From contig CM043801.1 in NCBI GenBank assembly GCA_023974075.1, positions 19,869,781 to 19,933,780 of the forward strand: a DNA stretch of 64,000 nt, in the 5' to 3' direction. This DNA is from Chaenocephalus aceratus (lineage: Eukaryota > Chordata > Actinopteri > Perciformes > Channichthyidae). A model generated the notes under the pieces. It was not told where the DNA came from. It did no database searches and saw nothing but the letters and a program-made list of their open reading frames with translations. A program made the translations under genes and the position numbers. Below are positions 43,450-64,000 of this stretch, piece after piece (positions within the stretch are counted from its first letter, which is position 1; every line of letters starts with the position of its first letter).

Positions 43450-46400
43450 GGTTTCAAGATAAATAATGTAATTTATATGTTTGGAATTTTTTGTAAACAT
43501 ACATTTAGTATGGCTGATTTTATGTTTAAGATTGGCGTTTATTTCCATATTTTACCTTATAAATAAATGTTTTTACCATTGAAAGAAACACTGTTTTTCC
43601 ATGATAATTAACATTCTCTGTCAAGAAAATTCAGTGGATCACTAAAGACAAAGTGATTCCCAAGGCCTCTCCTATACGGAGAAATAGCAGTGGCAAAATG
43701 TGTGTCAGTCTGTATTGTAGAGAAATTATATTGGATAGTTGAAACGTTTTCCCTGCTGATGGCACCAGATCAAATACACATATGGATATATCCTCTGGGG
43801 AACATGAATTTCTGCCAAAAAATGTTATGGCTCTGAGGTAAATAAAATGAGGTACATAAGGCATGGCATTTGGCCTGTGTCAGTATTGGCCCTCAAAGCG
43901 AAAACATTTAGCCTCCTCCTGCGCCAGAGTAAAAGTCAAGGAATCGCCAAAGTCTTCAGGGTCTATCCTCTGGGACCATGAATTGCCATTTAAAATGTGA
44001 ATGTGTCCAGTAACTATTTCCCCAACACAATACATTTTTAAAAAGCAAAATAATTATGAACATATTTTCATTGCAGTCTTTTTTAGTGTCTAGTGTCAAC
44101 TCTGTGTTGGGATTGAAACAGGGGGAACTGGGTCTTACAACCTCAGTATTTCTTAAATCCTGGCTACGGCCTCACAAACATTAGTTAATGAAAGGTAAAT
44201 ATAAAATAAAGCAGAGGTTGAAAAATATAAAGATACGCCTCGAAAATAATACAATGAAACACTCAGCCAATAATATCCAGTCCTCTTTGGCTTATATCAA
44301 AGGTCAGGCCATAATCGTATTTTCTGAGGCTGCATTTTGTGATTTTGCATTGGATTACATACTAAGGTGGTCCTGTTCCTTCGTCCATTTCATTTAAGAA
44401 GTGTAAAATGTTAGTTTACTCATTGTTTATAACTGTAAGGCTACATGATGATGTGAAGATAAACAAATGCTGTACACACAAGTGTTCTTGAATGAATTGA
44501 TACGCTTTTAGGAATGGAATTTAACATTGATATTCTTAGATAAGATACTTTATATTTATAAAGAGCAATGTACAATTGGACAGCAAAATGTCAGTCAGCA
44601 GGCCCTGCCCAGGTGAAGGATCAGCTCTGAAATCAAAGAGGGGAAGATCAGCCTCTCTCCTTTATACGTGTGGAGGAGGCCTAATGGCCGCCCGTTACGA
44701 CATGACAGCATGACAGCCTCAATTTAATCCTCATTAAATACTGTAACAATGCAGGAAGTGGCTACTGCAGTCACGATTAGACGGGCGCACTATTTGGCAG
44801 GAAGCGGCTCCTCTCAGCTGCGTCCAAGAAGACAACTAGAGCGTCCAAAAACTTTTCACTTCTCACTAACCCTTCTCTTCTGGTGAAGATAATTTACAGG
44901 CAGCAGCGGGCAAGAGTGAACAACAGATGGGAGGAGAAATATTAAAACTTGATGTGGTTGTATGTGAATCCATTTATTCGTGTGAATATAAATTGATCAT
45001 ATCTCGGAGGAAATCTCATAGCGCCTACCGATACCATCTTAATCCTACATATTTGGGTATTTTCATATATGTTGTTAATAGTCTGAAATACACAGACTAC
45101 AAATATTTAGAAAACTACATAATTCAATAAAATACAACTTGGACCTTTTTGTCTTTTTGATGTATAAGCAAACATCTTTGTTTGCTTTTTCTTTAATAGA
45201 CAGGCAAGTGTATCACCCTGTCTGAACTGTAATATTGGCTTAATTGGTTATCTCTTGTGTTCAAACATCACACTGGTTTACATGAGGATATTGAGGTATA
45301 TAACACACAATCTCATTTTTAAACCATACTTGATGTGTTTTTGTTTATTATTTCACTCACATGACATAAACTGTAACTCCCATTTTTAAAGCATATGATC
45401 AGTAATGCCCTGAAACATTCCTTTTGGTGACCTTTTTCTGTATTGGCAATCTGATCCTCACAGTGTTGATGGCCTTTGCAATTGACTCATTTGATACAAA
45501 GGTCATGTCCTTCAAAGTTTATTCGGTGGCTCCTTGGAGGTCATCTCCCTTTTTTTGGACAACAATGTCCACATTAATCTGAGAGCATTTGTAGTGACAC
45601 ATTTTTGTCGTAGTACTATGTTACACATTATGTTTAATATGATGTACTGCAAAAAATTGGATATGAAATGAAATATATATATAAATATATATATTGTATA
45701 AATCATCAGAGTTGTATATGTATTTCTGAGAACTACAAACCCAACGTCCATATGCGTAATTAAAACGACAGTCCTTCCACTTAGTTGATATCAAATGGTA
45801 ATCAGCAAAAGACTACATCTGGTATAATGAAAAGCAACATTAAAGGATTTATACCGCCATCTCCTGGAAGACATGAGTAAAACAGGAAATGACAAAATAA
45901 AAGTATTCCAAAATCTTTGCATGAAAAATATACAAATGTGAATGTCAACATAAAACATTCAGCTTGTGCAAACAGGTAAGAATTCATCTCATATTAATTG
46001 TTTCTTGAGGCCACTCAAAATGTGTTAATTTAAACATAGGACAGCGAGAGTGAAAAGGAAAAAATCTAAACGTCTGGCAGAAAGTCAATCAAATTGCAAT
46101 GTCCAAAAAATATCAAAATATTTTAATGCATTTCAGTGTCAAAACATGTTTAAAATACATTATTGTTTAACTCTTGCATGCAGGTGCACCAATGTGCTAC
46201 AAAGTCTCACCACAGGTTTCACTGCAGGTCATGAGAAAACGGCAAGCCAGTAAACATGGATGTAAACAATGCTGTATTTAAAGTCCTTTAAATAACCCTC
46301 AAATTACTTCCTTGTGGTCTTATGCAAACAATAACATCCAAGTTGCAAAATGTCATCACTATCATTATATCCTTTTAGATGTGCGTTGGTGTCCCATATA

Positions 46401-46540
46401 AGAAATAATAACCACGTAATGCCTCTATCTTCTTCTTTTTAAATACTGACTAACATTACTTACCTTACATGCTTCTATTTTCACAAGCCACTGGGTCAAA
46501 ATTAAGGCTCAGAAATAGTCGTTTCTAGGAGAAACGGAAC
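43450..46540. other. Intergenic region upstream of armc6, no gene seen
   Basis: Mostly AT-rich. A block at 44580-44880 is GC-richer and non-repetitive and may be regulatory. A TA run lies at about 45675-45700. No frame shows a domain. Confidence 0.45.
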
Positions 46541-46559
46541 ATAATGTTTGTGGTCTATG

Positions 46560-46749
46560 TTCCAACCGAGAATATTTACGAGTGGGACCTTTAGCGGAAT
46601 TTACTATTCAACAACCGTTTGCCGCAAATGTACGCCCTGCGTTAGTTGGAGCTGTAAGGAGTGAGCACAACCATTACGCAAACAGCGTAAATCGAAAGCG
46701 GCAGTCTTCATTGATAACAGTAGAGCAGCCTGTCTGTCACTGGGCGTTG
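46560..46749 (+). promoter_or_regulatory. armc6: armc6 5' region and untranslated first exon
   Basis: A GC-richer block ends at a donor (GCGTTG|GTAAGA, exon end 46749) that would join the acceptor before 46983. The open frame across it does not resemble the ARMC6 N-terminus, so it is read as untranslated. Confidence 0.45.
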
Positions 46750-46994
46750 GTAAGAGTTAAGTGATGTGACTTGTGTTTTTTATGAAGATATTTGTCTCAA
46801 GTGTGATAAACAAAACGTTAGAAGAGCTTTATGTATCGCTAGCTTTGTGAAATGAAACAGCCACAGTAGAAAACAAGAGCGCAGACAACACATCGTCTAG
46901 CTAACACTAGCTATTACTAGCTGAAACTGAATCAACGAGTTTGATATTCTCATTGTTTGACATAATCTTTATGACATTTCAGAGTAGAGACCAG

Positions 46995-49637
46995 ATGGAG
47001 AAAATGGCTAAGCGGATGATCACCCAGGAAACCTTCGATGCTGCTGTCAGGGAAAACATGGAGGAGTTTGAGATGGATCCTGATGAGGCTCTGAAGGATG
47101 CTGTGGAGCAGTTTGAGTCTCAAGGTAACATAGCTACAAAGGACGATGGCTGGTATTTAAGGAGTGAACAGTTTTGTTGATAGTCAGACTGTATATTATT
47201 ATCTTAATGAAGCCAAACCTATCATATAGGTAAACTTTAGGTGAAACATATCAACTATTTACAACCTTTTTTTCATCAGCAAAGGCCATACAGAACAAAC
47301 TTTGTTTTACAAATAGTGCCCTGATTACAGTATACCAAACAAGAGAAGCACACACACGTTACAGTATACATTTACAAATTGTACAACAACCCAGCTAAAT
47401 ACCTAGCATACATCAGGGAAAGGAGATATACATGTAGGGAAACACATTCAAATTAAATACTTGCATTTACACTTCTATATGTAAGCCAACATATTGATCG
47501 AAAGGGATAGTGTGCCGTTGTGACCCATGCTATTCTAAATGTTCTAAAATGGCAACAGCTGGTTCACGAAGACTCTGATCAATTACAAATCTCTTAGTAT
47601 AAGAAAATAAGTATTATATAGTATCTTTCCTTTCCATTCATTTAGTAACTGACTTTACTTAAACGTTGTTCCATCAACCCACACACAAGATAAAGCTGGA
47701 TAGTGACTAACAATGTTTTAAAGTTCCTTATTGGAAAGTTGATAACAAGTTTTACCATCAGCCCACAAAATAGTTTAAAGTATTCATACACACCTGTTTT
47801 CTGTGTCGATGCAGGTGTGAACCTCAATTGTATAATACAAGCTGTACCACCAGTATCATCTGATGGCAAACAAGAGCCAACACATGAAGTCTTAAAGGTA
47901 ATCCTAATTTGAGAAAAAGGGATTACTAAATGCAAAAGTTTCACAATCTCACATCTGTTTTCTACTTTCAGGTTTTGAATTCCCTCTGCATTGTAAAAGA
48001 TACAGCCAGTGTGCAGGATGTGAAGGCAGATTTAAAACGCTTTACCGAGCTTTGTTCACTTGAACTTGCCCAGAGGTACCTGGCTGCTCAAAAAGACGCC
48101 TACCCCGTCATCCTCTCTTACTGCAAAAAGGGTATGGAGGAGCAGGAAGCTGTGTTTACCGCTCTCTCCGCCCTGGCTGCACTGACAAATGGACAGCCAG
48201 ACTTGTTGAATGCAGAGGGCCAGCAATTCCTTTTGAATATCCTCAAGAAGTACAAGGCAGAGTCCTCTGTGACACGTGTAGCCTTAACCACCGTCCGTCA
48301 ATGCTGTTTGAAACATGAACAGAACAGGCAGGATTTGGTCAAAGCTGGCATCCTGCCTCTGCTGACCGGTGCCATCAAACAACACGGTGAAAGTGCTCAG
48401 ATCGTCAAGGAGGCCACTGCAGCTCTCAAGGTCATGACCTTCGACGATGATATCCGAGTTGCCTTTGGGCAAGCTCATGAACACGCAAAGATGATTGTTC
48501 TTGAGAATAGTGGACTGAAGGTTTTAATTGGGGCTGCGAACGGTAAGGCCCGCTGATGAATAGTTGTTTCAGGTGTTTAGCATGATATCTTTAACCACTT
48601 TAGTTTAAAAAAACAAAACAAATTCTGATGATATCCTTTGTTTTTCCCTCACAGCTCACCTTGATAATACTTCTGTTCTGAGTGAGCTGTGTGCAACGTT
48701 GTCCCATCTGGCTGTGAGGAATGAGTTCTGTCAGGACATCTGTGACCTGGGGGGATTGAAACTCATCATGACGCTGCTTGCGGAAGGCTTTGAGAAAGCG
48801 GTAATCTGCTTAAAACATGGCGATGTTTTACAGACTGTAAGGAATATATGTTCACTGTGTATGTTATGCTCACTGAACTGGTTTATCATTGCAGGAGTTG
48901 ATTCGGCAGGTCTTTAGTGCGATACGGGCCATAGCAGGAAATGACGACGTGAAAGACGCAGTTGTTAATGCCGGTGGAGTCCAGCTCATTGTCATTGCCA
49001 TGAACCGACACATGAACAATTCCGCTGTGAGTAAAATGTCATACCTGTAGCATTTAACACAGATTGATGCTTACAAATATTATAATTGGTTGTTTTTTGC
49101 TGGATAAAAATGTAATTGAGTAATGATTTAATTCTGGAAAATGTCCTAAGATTATGTTCATGTTCTACTGTAGGTGTGTGAGCAAGGCTGTGCATGTCTC
49201 TCGGTGCTTGCTCTGCGTAAACCGGAAAACTGTATAGTCATCATGGAAAATGGAGGTGCCATGGCTGCTGTGCAGGCTATGAGGACACATACCAATTCGA
49301 TCAATGTCCAGGTATTATATCCATATTCCAAGGTCATTCATTTTCATTAATATTTGTACCTAATACAAATCAGGCCTTTTTATGTTTGCCAACTATCTGT
49401 CCATGTTTTCTTTTTTTAAATCAGAAACAGGCATGTATGCTGATGAGAAACTTGGTTGGCCGTTTGAGTAACCTAAGCCAACCAATCCTGGATCTGGGCG
49501 CAGAGGACCTGATAAACCAGTACCTCAAGACCCATCAAGACTGTGGAGATCTGGGTAAAGCAGCCCTCAGAGATCTTGGATGTCACGTGGAGCTCCGAGA
49601 GCTCTGGACCGGCAAACATGGCAGCCTCACCCAGTGA
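46995..49637 (+). CDS. armc6: Armadillo repeat-containing protein 6
   Basis: Armadillo-repeat protein of poorly known function, likely a protein-binding scaffold. Exons: 46995-47124 (acceptor at 46982), 47815-47897, 47972-48542, 48655-48800, 48895-49026, 49174-49311, 49425-49637; phases agree and give 470 residues, near the human isoforms. Family blocks in order: [123 protein letters not shown]; and the conserved end [19 protein letters not shown]. Helical armadillo repeats fill roughly residues 110-450. The ATG at 46995 is the first in frame after the acceptor; the longer human N-terminus is not found. No breaks. Confidence 0.97.
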
Positions 49638-49964
49638 AAGTAAAGAAGAGCATTAATGTACATCCTTACAGTGAGCCTAAAGCTTCTTTTCAGGCAAGAA
49701 AACATGTTATGTTGGAATAGTCAAGAGTTTAAGCTGGTGCATCTACCCAGTTTCACACATTTGTTAAAAGGAGAGGATGTAGAACAAATATTTGTAAGCA
49801 GGCCACCTGTCCGACACAACGCCTTTGAGAGGTCATTGTAGTCCATGTAATCATGTTTTGTTTGCTCACAAATCCTCTGTTGCCCAATTTTATATGTGTA
49901 CCACATTTTTGTTGATAATATGTAGATGTTAATTTTCTTACTTTTTGTGCCATGGGTTTATCTT

Positions 49965-49970
49965 AATAAA
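49965..49970 (+). terminator. armc6: Poly(A) signal AATAAA
   Basis: First canonical hexamer, 328 bases after the armc6 stop. A second AATAAA at 50312-50317 could give a longer 3' end, close to the slc25a42 promoter. Confidence 0.6.
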
Positions 49971-50428
49971 TGTATTTGCTGCTATGCAAACATTTTACCT
50001 GCACTGGTTTGTGCAGTCTCTTTGCAGCCACATTTAAATGTATTGAATGAATTATACTTTTACTAGATCTAAACATTTCCTTTGTATGTGTTTCGTTTGT
50101 TTATCCATTATTACAATTTAAATTAAAATCTCTGATAGTAAGATCTACCATTGGCAACTGTACTGAACATTTAGTATTGATTTTCTCACTTTGACTGTTA
50201 TAATGACTCACTATTGTTCATTTTTGTGACTTTTATTTAAGATATCATACATTGATACATACTTAGGAGCTGTTACAACTGTTAATACAACTCTGCCTGT
50301 TACTGAGCATCAATAAAGTAAAAAAACAAGGCTATAGTAAGCAAGCTTGTTGCCAAGTGTGTCTTCTGCTCACGCCCCTCTACCGACCTATCCAAACCTA
50401 TGATCCAAACATGCCCCTCCTCGTTGGG

Positions 50429-50448
50429 ACTTCATTTCCCAGAATGCC
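50429..50448 (+). promoter_or_regulatory. slc25a42: ZNF143/Staf-type site
   Basis: ACTTCATTTCCCAGAATGCC closely matches the vertebrate ZNF143/THAP11 consensus built on TTCCCAGAATGC. It sits in a GC-rich block just upstream of the inferred first exon of slc25a42, a usual place for this promoter motif. Confidence 0.7.
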
Positions 50449-50464
50449 ACCGCGCTCCTCCTTA

Positions 50465-50796
50465 TCCAACACTGTGGCTAACGTTAACCTCCTCGGGTCG
50501 TTGACAGCAGTAGTAAGGGCATAAATAAGACAGCCACTCACTTAAAGTCACTGCAGACCTGAGGGTTATGAGAAACGTGTCGTTACACCAGGAGACATTT
50601 TTAGAAAGACACTTAATATTTCCACAGCTGTGTCGACGAGATAACATTAACGTTGTTTCAGTGAGCTAACAGCTAGCTAACTTGCTAACGCGTTCGCTAA
50701 CTTGGAAAAAGCTTTCGAAAAACCTGCTAGAAACTCGAAACAACGCACCAAGTGAAGGATATAAATGTATCAGACATATTCGTGATGGTGTTTAAG
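50465..50796 (+). other. slc25a42: slc25a42 untranslated first exon with two upstream ORFs
   Basis: Ends at the donor TTTAAG|GTAAGA (50796/50797). uORF1 is ATG 50765 to TGA 50783-50785 (six codons). uORF2 starts at 50785, sharing the A of that TGA (TGATG), and runs across the splice into exon 2, ending at TGA before the main ATG at 53306. Exon start is not defined by eye. Confidence 0.5.
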
Positions 50797-52045
50797 GTAA
50801 GAAATGTAACGCTAGTTTTAATCTACTGACAGCTAGCTGGCTGCCCAGGGTGTCTTTATGTTATGTTGGTGGATAAGTTTGGACCTGTGAGTGCACTACA
50901 CAGACAGAAAGACAAGCATGGAGATTATTTTATGAATTCATATATGATTATTTACCGCTAGTAATTGTAAATATACCCTCTTTATTGTTATGCAGTTTTT
51001 ACAATATGTTAAAATGTATTTTGAAACATTACATGCCAATGAAATGCCATAATCAGAATGTGGTTTATTGGCAGGTACGTCTACATACAAGGAATTTGCT
51101 TTGGTGTATGGAGGTGCAAACAAACAACATAGGCTATAGATAGATATAAAAAGTTAATGTAACAAATATAACGATTATTACTACATAACATATTCTTTTA
51201 AAACAATTGAGCATAACAAAAAAGAATAAAAACAATTATTTACTCCAAACATAAATATAAACCAAAGAAACTAAAAGTACAATGAAAATATGACATATGA
51301 TAAACTACAGCATATTATATTGCCTAATGTTTCAACAACGTATAAATACCAGGAGGTATAGACAACACATGATTTAATTCAGTCACATACAGCTACACCA
51401 CAATCATTGATTTTATAATTTAAATTGTATTTAGAGCTGAAAAAAGGTTGAGAATCCTACAGTCCATTGACAGACTTGATTGTCAATGTGATTTGATTGT
51501 AAATGGTGATTATCTTATGATTTATTTTTGGTTGATCTGAACAAAACTCAAATTTTGAAGATGTCTTCCTAGACTCAGGAAAATTGTGAGCACTATTTAG
51601 TCAAAGTAAATTACATTCACACATACGTTTGACTGATGATTATGGCCAGTTTGCTAAATGTCTCAGATAAATAGTTCACACACAGGGATGTTTGTGTTTT
51701 ATGAACACTATCAAACCACAGGTACTGCTCTTCTTCTCAACTCCTGAGTGTAAAGCATCAGCCGAGCCTGAGGCACACTAAATGGGTAAAGTTAAAAGGA
51801 TATGCAAGGGGAGGAATGAGGGAAGGTCCCGGAGCAAGGACAGTGTGTGAGGTGAAAGGGGTGTTAGGTCAGCACTCATTTGAGGATCTGGCTTGAAGCC
51901 CTGCTGTCCTGAAGCCAATATCAGTTGCCCACGACTACACAGCCTTTCAGCTGACACTGTTTGCTCTCTTGTCTCATGGCTTTCTCTCTTCCTCTTGTTT
52001 TGCTTGATTCTCTTCGCTGTTTCTATACTCCTTCAAGTGGAGTTT

Positions 52046-52115
52046 ACAATTATTTTGTTGAATGTTACAGTGGAGCCATGAAAAGCTCCACTGTAACATT
52101 CAACAAAATAATTGT
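52046..52115. repeat. Perfect 31-bp inverted repeat with 8-base loop
   Basis: Arms 52046-52076 and 52085-52115 are exact reverse complements (starting ACAATTATTTTG), separated by CATGAAAA. In slc25a42 intron 1. Pairing does not extend beyond the arms. It may be a tiny foldback element or an RNA hairpin source. Confidence 0.95.
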
Positions 52116-53305
52116 GTCTAGTACTGACAAAGACATTTGGAAAAGATAATTCAATTGAATATAACGTATAACTAAATGTTCTCTGGGAACAGTTGACAAC
52201 AACATATGCATTATATAAACTATGTGGAAACAAATCTAAACCCTAAATGATCTCAACATCAAGAAATGATTAATAAAGTAACTACAACAGACGAATCAGT
52301 CCCTATTTTTGGCTGTTTTGTGGAAAATATGTATACTACAAACCTTATTTAAGAGTTAAATAATAGTCTTTAAAATAAGTATTGCAGCCTAGCTCTACAT
52401 TATTCACATGCCAACTTTGAATATGTTCTCATGCAGTTCAGGTTGACATATTTGAAAGCTTTTAAATAGTGACTGTGAGAGTTAGTTGGCTTGAGCGTTG
52501 CTCAGCTGTGAACAGTGTGCAGTGAGCTGGGGTGAAGGTTGCATGAATAGGTTTGTCCAGTAGAATGATAAGCTCATTGTAGATGTAGAACATGCAGCCA
52601 TCTTTGTTTGTTAAGGCAATGAGATCCCACATCTCATGATAGTCTGCAGTGACTATCAATACAAGAAAGATAATACTGTACTCTGGTATGTTAGCGATGA
52701 AGAGGGTTAAATGGTTCTCTTGTTTTTCTTTTTTAAAAGCTTTGCTCACACATCACTTTTCACCGATAATTCTTCAAGAGATTGTTTGTGTGTAACTTAC
52801 TTCACACATTGTACTTTGCTCATTAGCTTTCTTAAGCTGGCATAGGTGTGGCAATTGGGTAAAAGGTAACTGGATTGTTCTTCAGGGAAAACACAAGGTT
52901 GTTTTAACAGTATCTTGTTAATAGATAACCCCCTCTCTCAGTGACTTATTGTGCAGAGGAGTGCAAAGAAAGTACTAGAATAAATGTCTGCATGCAGGAA
53001 CACAGGGTGAGACTTGAATACATTTGTACTCATTTTGCCACATGATCAAATCTAGCTATGCTCCTGTATGTAAAATATTGCTTTGTAGACAGTGTTGTCA
53101 TGACAGGCTTGTCACTCGATCCTGACACGGACGCTCAGCCACCAACATATCTCGTCAATTGTTTTATATTTAGGCTAACCTAACACTGACCTCTCTCTCT
53201 CTCTCCCCCAACCCCCCCCACTCCCACCCCCTGGTGGTGCTGCCCCTGTCTGCAGCAGTTGAATTCATGAGCAGGTTCAGTGACAGCAGTGCGTAGTCCT
53301 CCGGG

Positions 53306-63118
<9,813 letters not shown>

Positions 63119-63120
<2 letters not shown>

Positions 63121-63535
63121 TGTTTCCCTTACCATTGTCTTGGAGGGGCGCTGTGCCCCGCCAACGATGCCCCCCCTGAAATTCTATTCAAATTCAAATA
63201 AAAAAAAAATTCTAATTCAAGGTGTTTAAAAAAAAAAAAAAGTATTTATTTTATATGTATATATAATATATATATATATAATATATATATATATAGCCAA
63301 ATTGCAACTAATCTATAACTACTGTCACTTTTCACATAAAATAAACTAAATGCTTTCATTTTAAGTTGTGAGTTTAGTGTTTTTGAATCTAAGAAACACT
63401 GATACATTAAACAATTACAATAATCCACAGCTCCTCTCTCTGCTCCAGAGGATTACAAAAAAAAATATCCCAATGATATCCCCCCCCCGCTCAGGTAGCA
63501 CCCCCCCAAAGCAGTAAACCGGGGAATAGCTGGAT
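63119..63535. mobile_element. Possible hAT-like fragment and low-complexity block
   Basis: CAGTGTTTCCCTTACCATTG at 63119 resembles a hAT terminus, followed by a GGGGCGCTGTGCCCCGCC stem. After it come A runs, a TA run (63255-63296) and C runs. No matching right end was found. Confidence 0.4.
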
Positions 63536-63956
63536 ATACAAATGTTGTGTTTGATGTAGGGTTGACAGCTGCAGGGGTTTTGTTTAAACATGGCATAAGT
63601 TGTAGAGCTGTAGCAGTATTGGCTAATGAACTAGCTGACTGAAAATATGCACAAACGCCCGGTGAGGAGATGCTTTTAGTTTCTTGAAATGGGAATGATT
63701 TGGTACATGTTAGTGTTTTCTGTATTGTCCTTTTACCTCAGCACAAAATCAAATGTGCATTCATTTCCACATATCAATGTGTTCTGTGGAATAGTGTAGA
63801 AAGTGGGACTCGCTGCCTAGTTTTCTGAATGAATGTGAGACGGTGTGAACAGTATGGGCGGAGGCTCACAGGGGTTGGAGTGTCAATAGTTTCTATCCTT
63901 AGACGCATAGCGAGAGCTGAGGCAGCAGCTGAGCGCAGGAGAGTGCCGGCGTCAGG

Positions 63957-64000
63957 ATGAAGCTTCTCTGGGAAACTGCTGTGAGGATATCCAACTACTT
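63957..64000 (+). CDS. Possible start of another gene, cut by the window edge
   Basis: A GC-richer block (63850-63956, with GGGCGG at about 63858) precedes an ATG opening MKLLWETAVRISNY, still open at the edge. Only 14 codons are visible. I do not recognise the family, and it may be chance. Confidence 0.3.
   Translation, partial: MKLLWETAVRISNY

Noticed and set aside
48546..48654. Possible C/D-box snoRNA in an armc6 intron (TGATGA motifs)
   Set aside because: No matching D box or terminal stem at proper spacing.
52046..52115. MicroRNA precursor call for the hairpin
   Set aside because: Perfect 31-bp pairing without the usual bulges or flanking stem; kept as an inverted repeat pending small-RNA data.

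Overview
The window is vertebrate nuclear DNA, almost certainly from a ray-finned (teleost) fish. It holds multi-exon genes with GT-AG introns, long CA/GT microsatellites, and a mobile-element load typical of teleosts: hAT, Harbinger-like and foldback DNA elements, an L2-type LINE, and another non-LTR element. I see no bacterial, phage or CRISPR content. Exons were joined by hand from reading frame, splice sites and remembered family resemblance; no database search was run.

Layout: (1) 1134-5388 (+), a midnolin-like gene (midn) whose frame breaks at three places. (2) 7762-12522 (+), the cold-inducible RNA-binding protein gene cirbp, with alternative 3' exons to about 15690. Its first coding intron holds a nest of transposons. 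(3) 16291-20842 (-), ndufa13 (GRIM-19, complex I), intact at 144 codons. (4) 23997-32123 (-), gatad2a (p66-alpha of NuRD), intact at 740 codons, with an untranslated first exon near 38.8-39.0 kb. (5) 39.5-46.5 kb, a gene-poor stretch with a LINE fragment carrying a 25-copy 33-bp minisatellite and a long CA tract. (6) 46995-49637 (+), armc6, intact at 470 codons. (7) 53306-61839 (+), slc25a42 (mitochondrial CoA carrier), intact at 324 codons. Its untranslated first exon is near 50.5-50.8 kb, and intron 2 contains a hAT element that itself contains an L2 LINE. (8) About 63957 to the edge, a possible start of another gene.

The genes are not an operon; each has its own promoter-like region. Their grouping matches human chromosome 19p: MIDN-CIRBP lie together in 19p13.3, while NDUFA13, GATAD2A, ARMC6 and SLC25A42 lie in 19p13.11. 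The window therefore looks like a fusion of two blocks of one ancestral linkage group. ndufa13 and slc25a42 serve mitochondrial energy metabolism, gatad2a acts in chromatin, and cirbp in cold and stress RNA control.

I found no convincing unknown multi-gene system. The most informative observations are: an in-frame TGA in cirbp that a tandem upstream splice donor would remove; alternative cirbp C-termini; the broken midnolin-like gene among intact neighbours; the LINE-born 33-bp minisatellite; a perfect 31-bp hairpin; and overlapping upstream ORFs in slc25a42.
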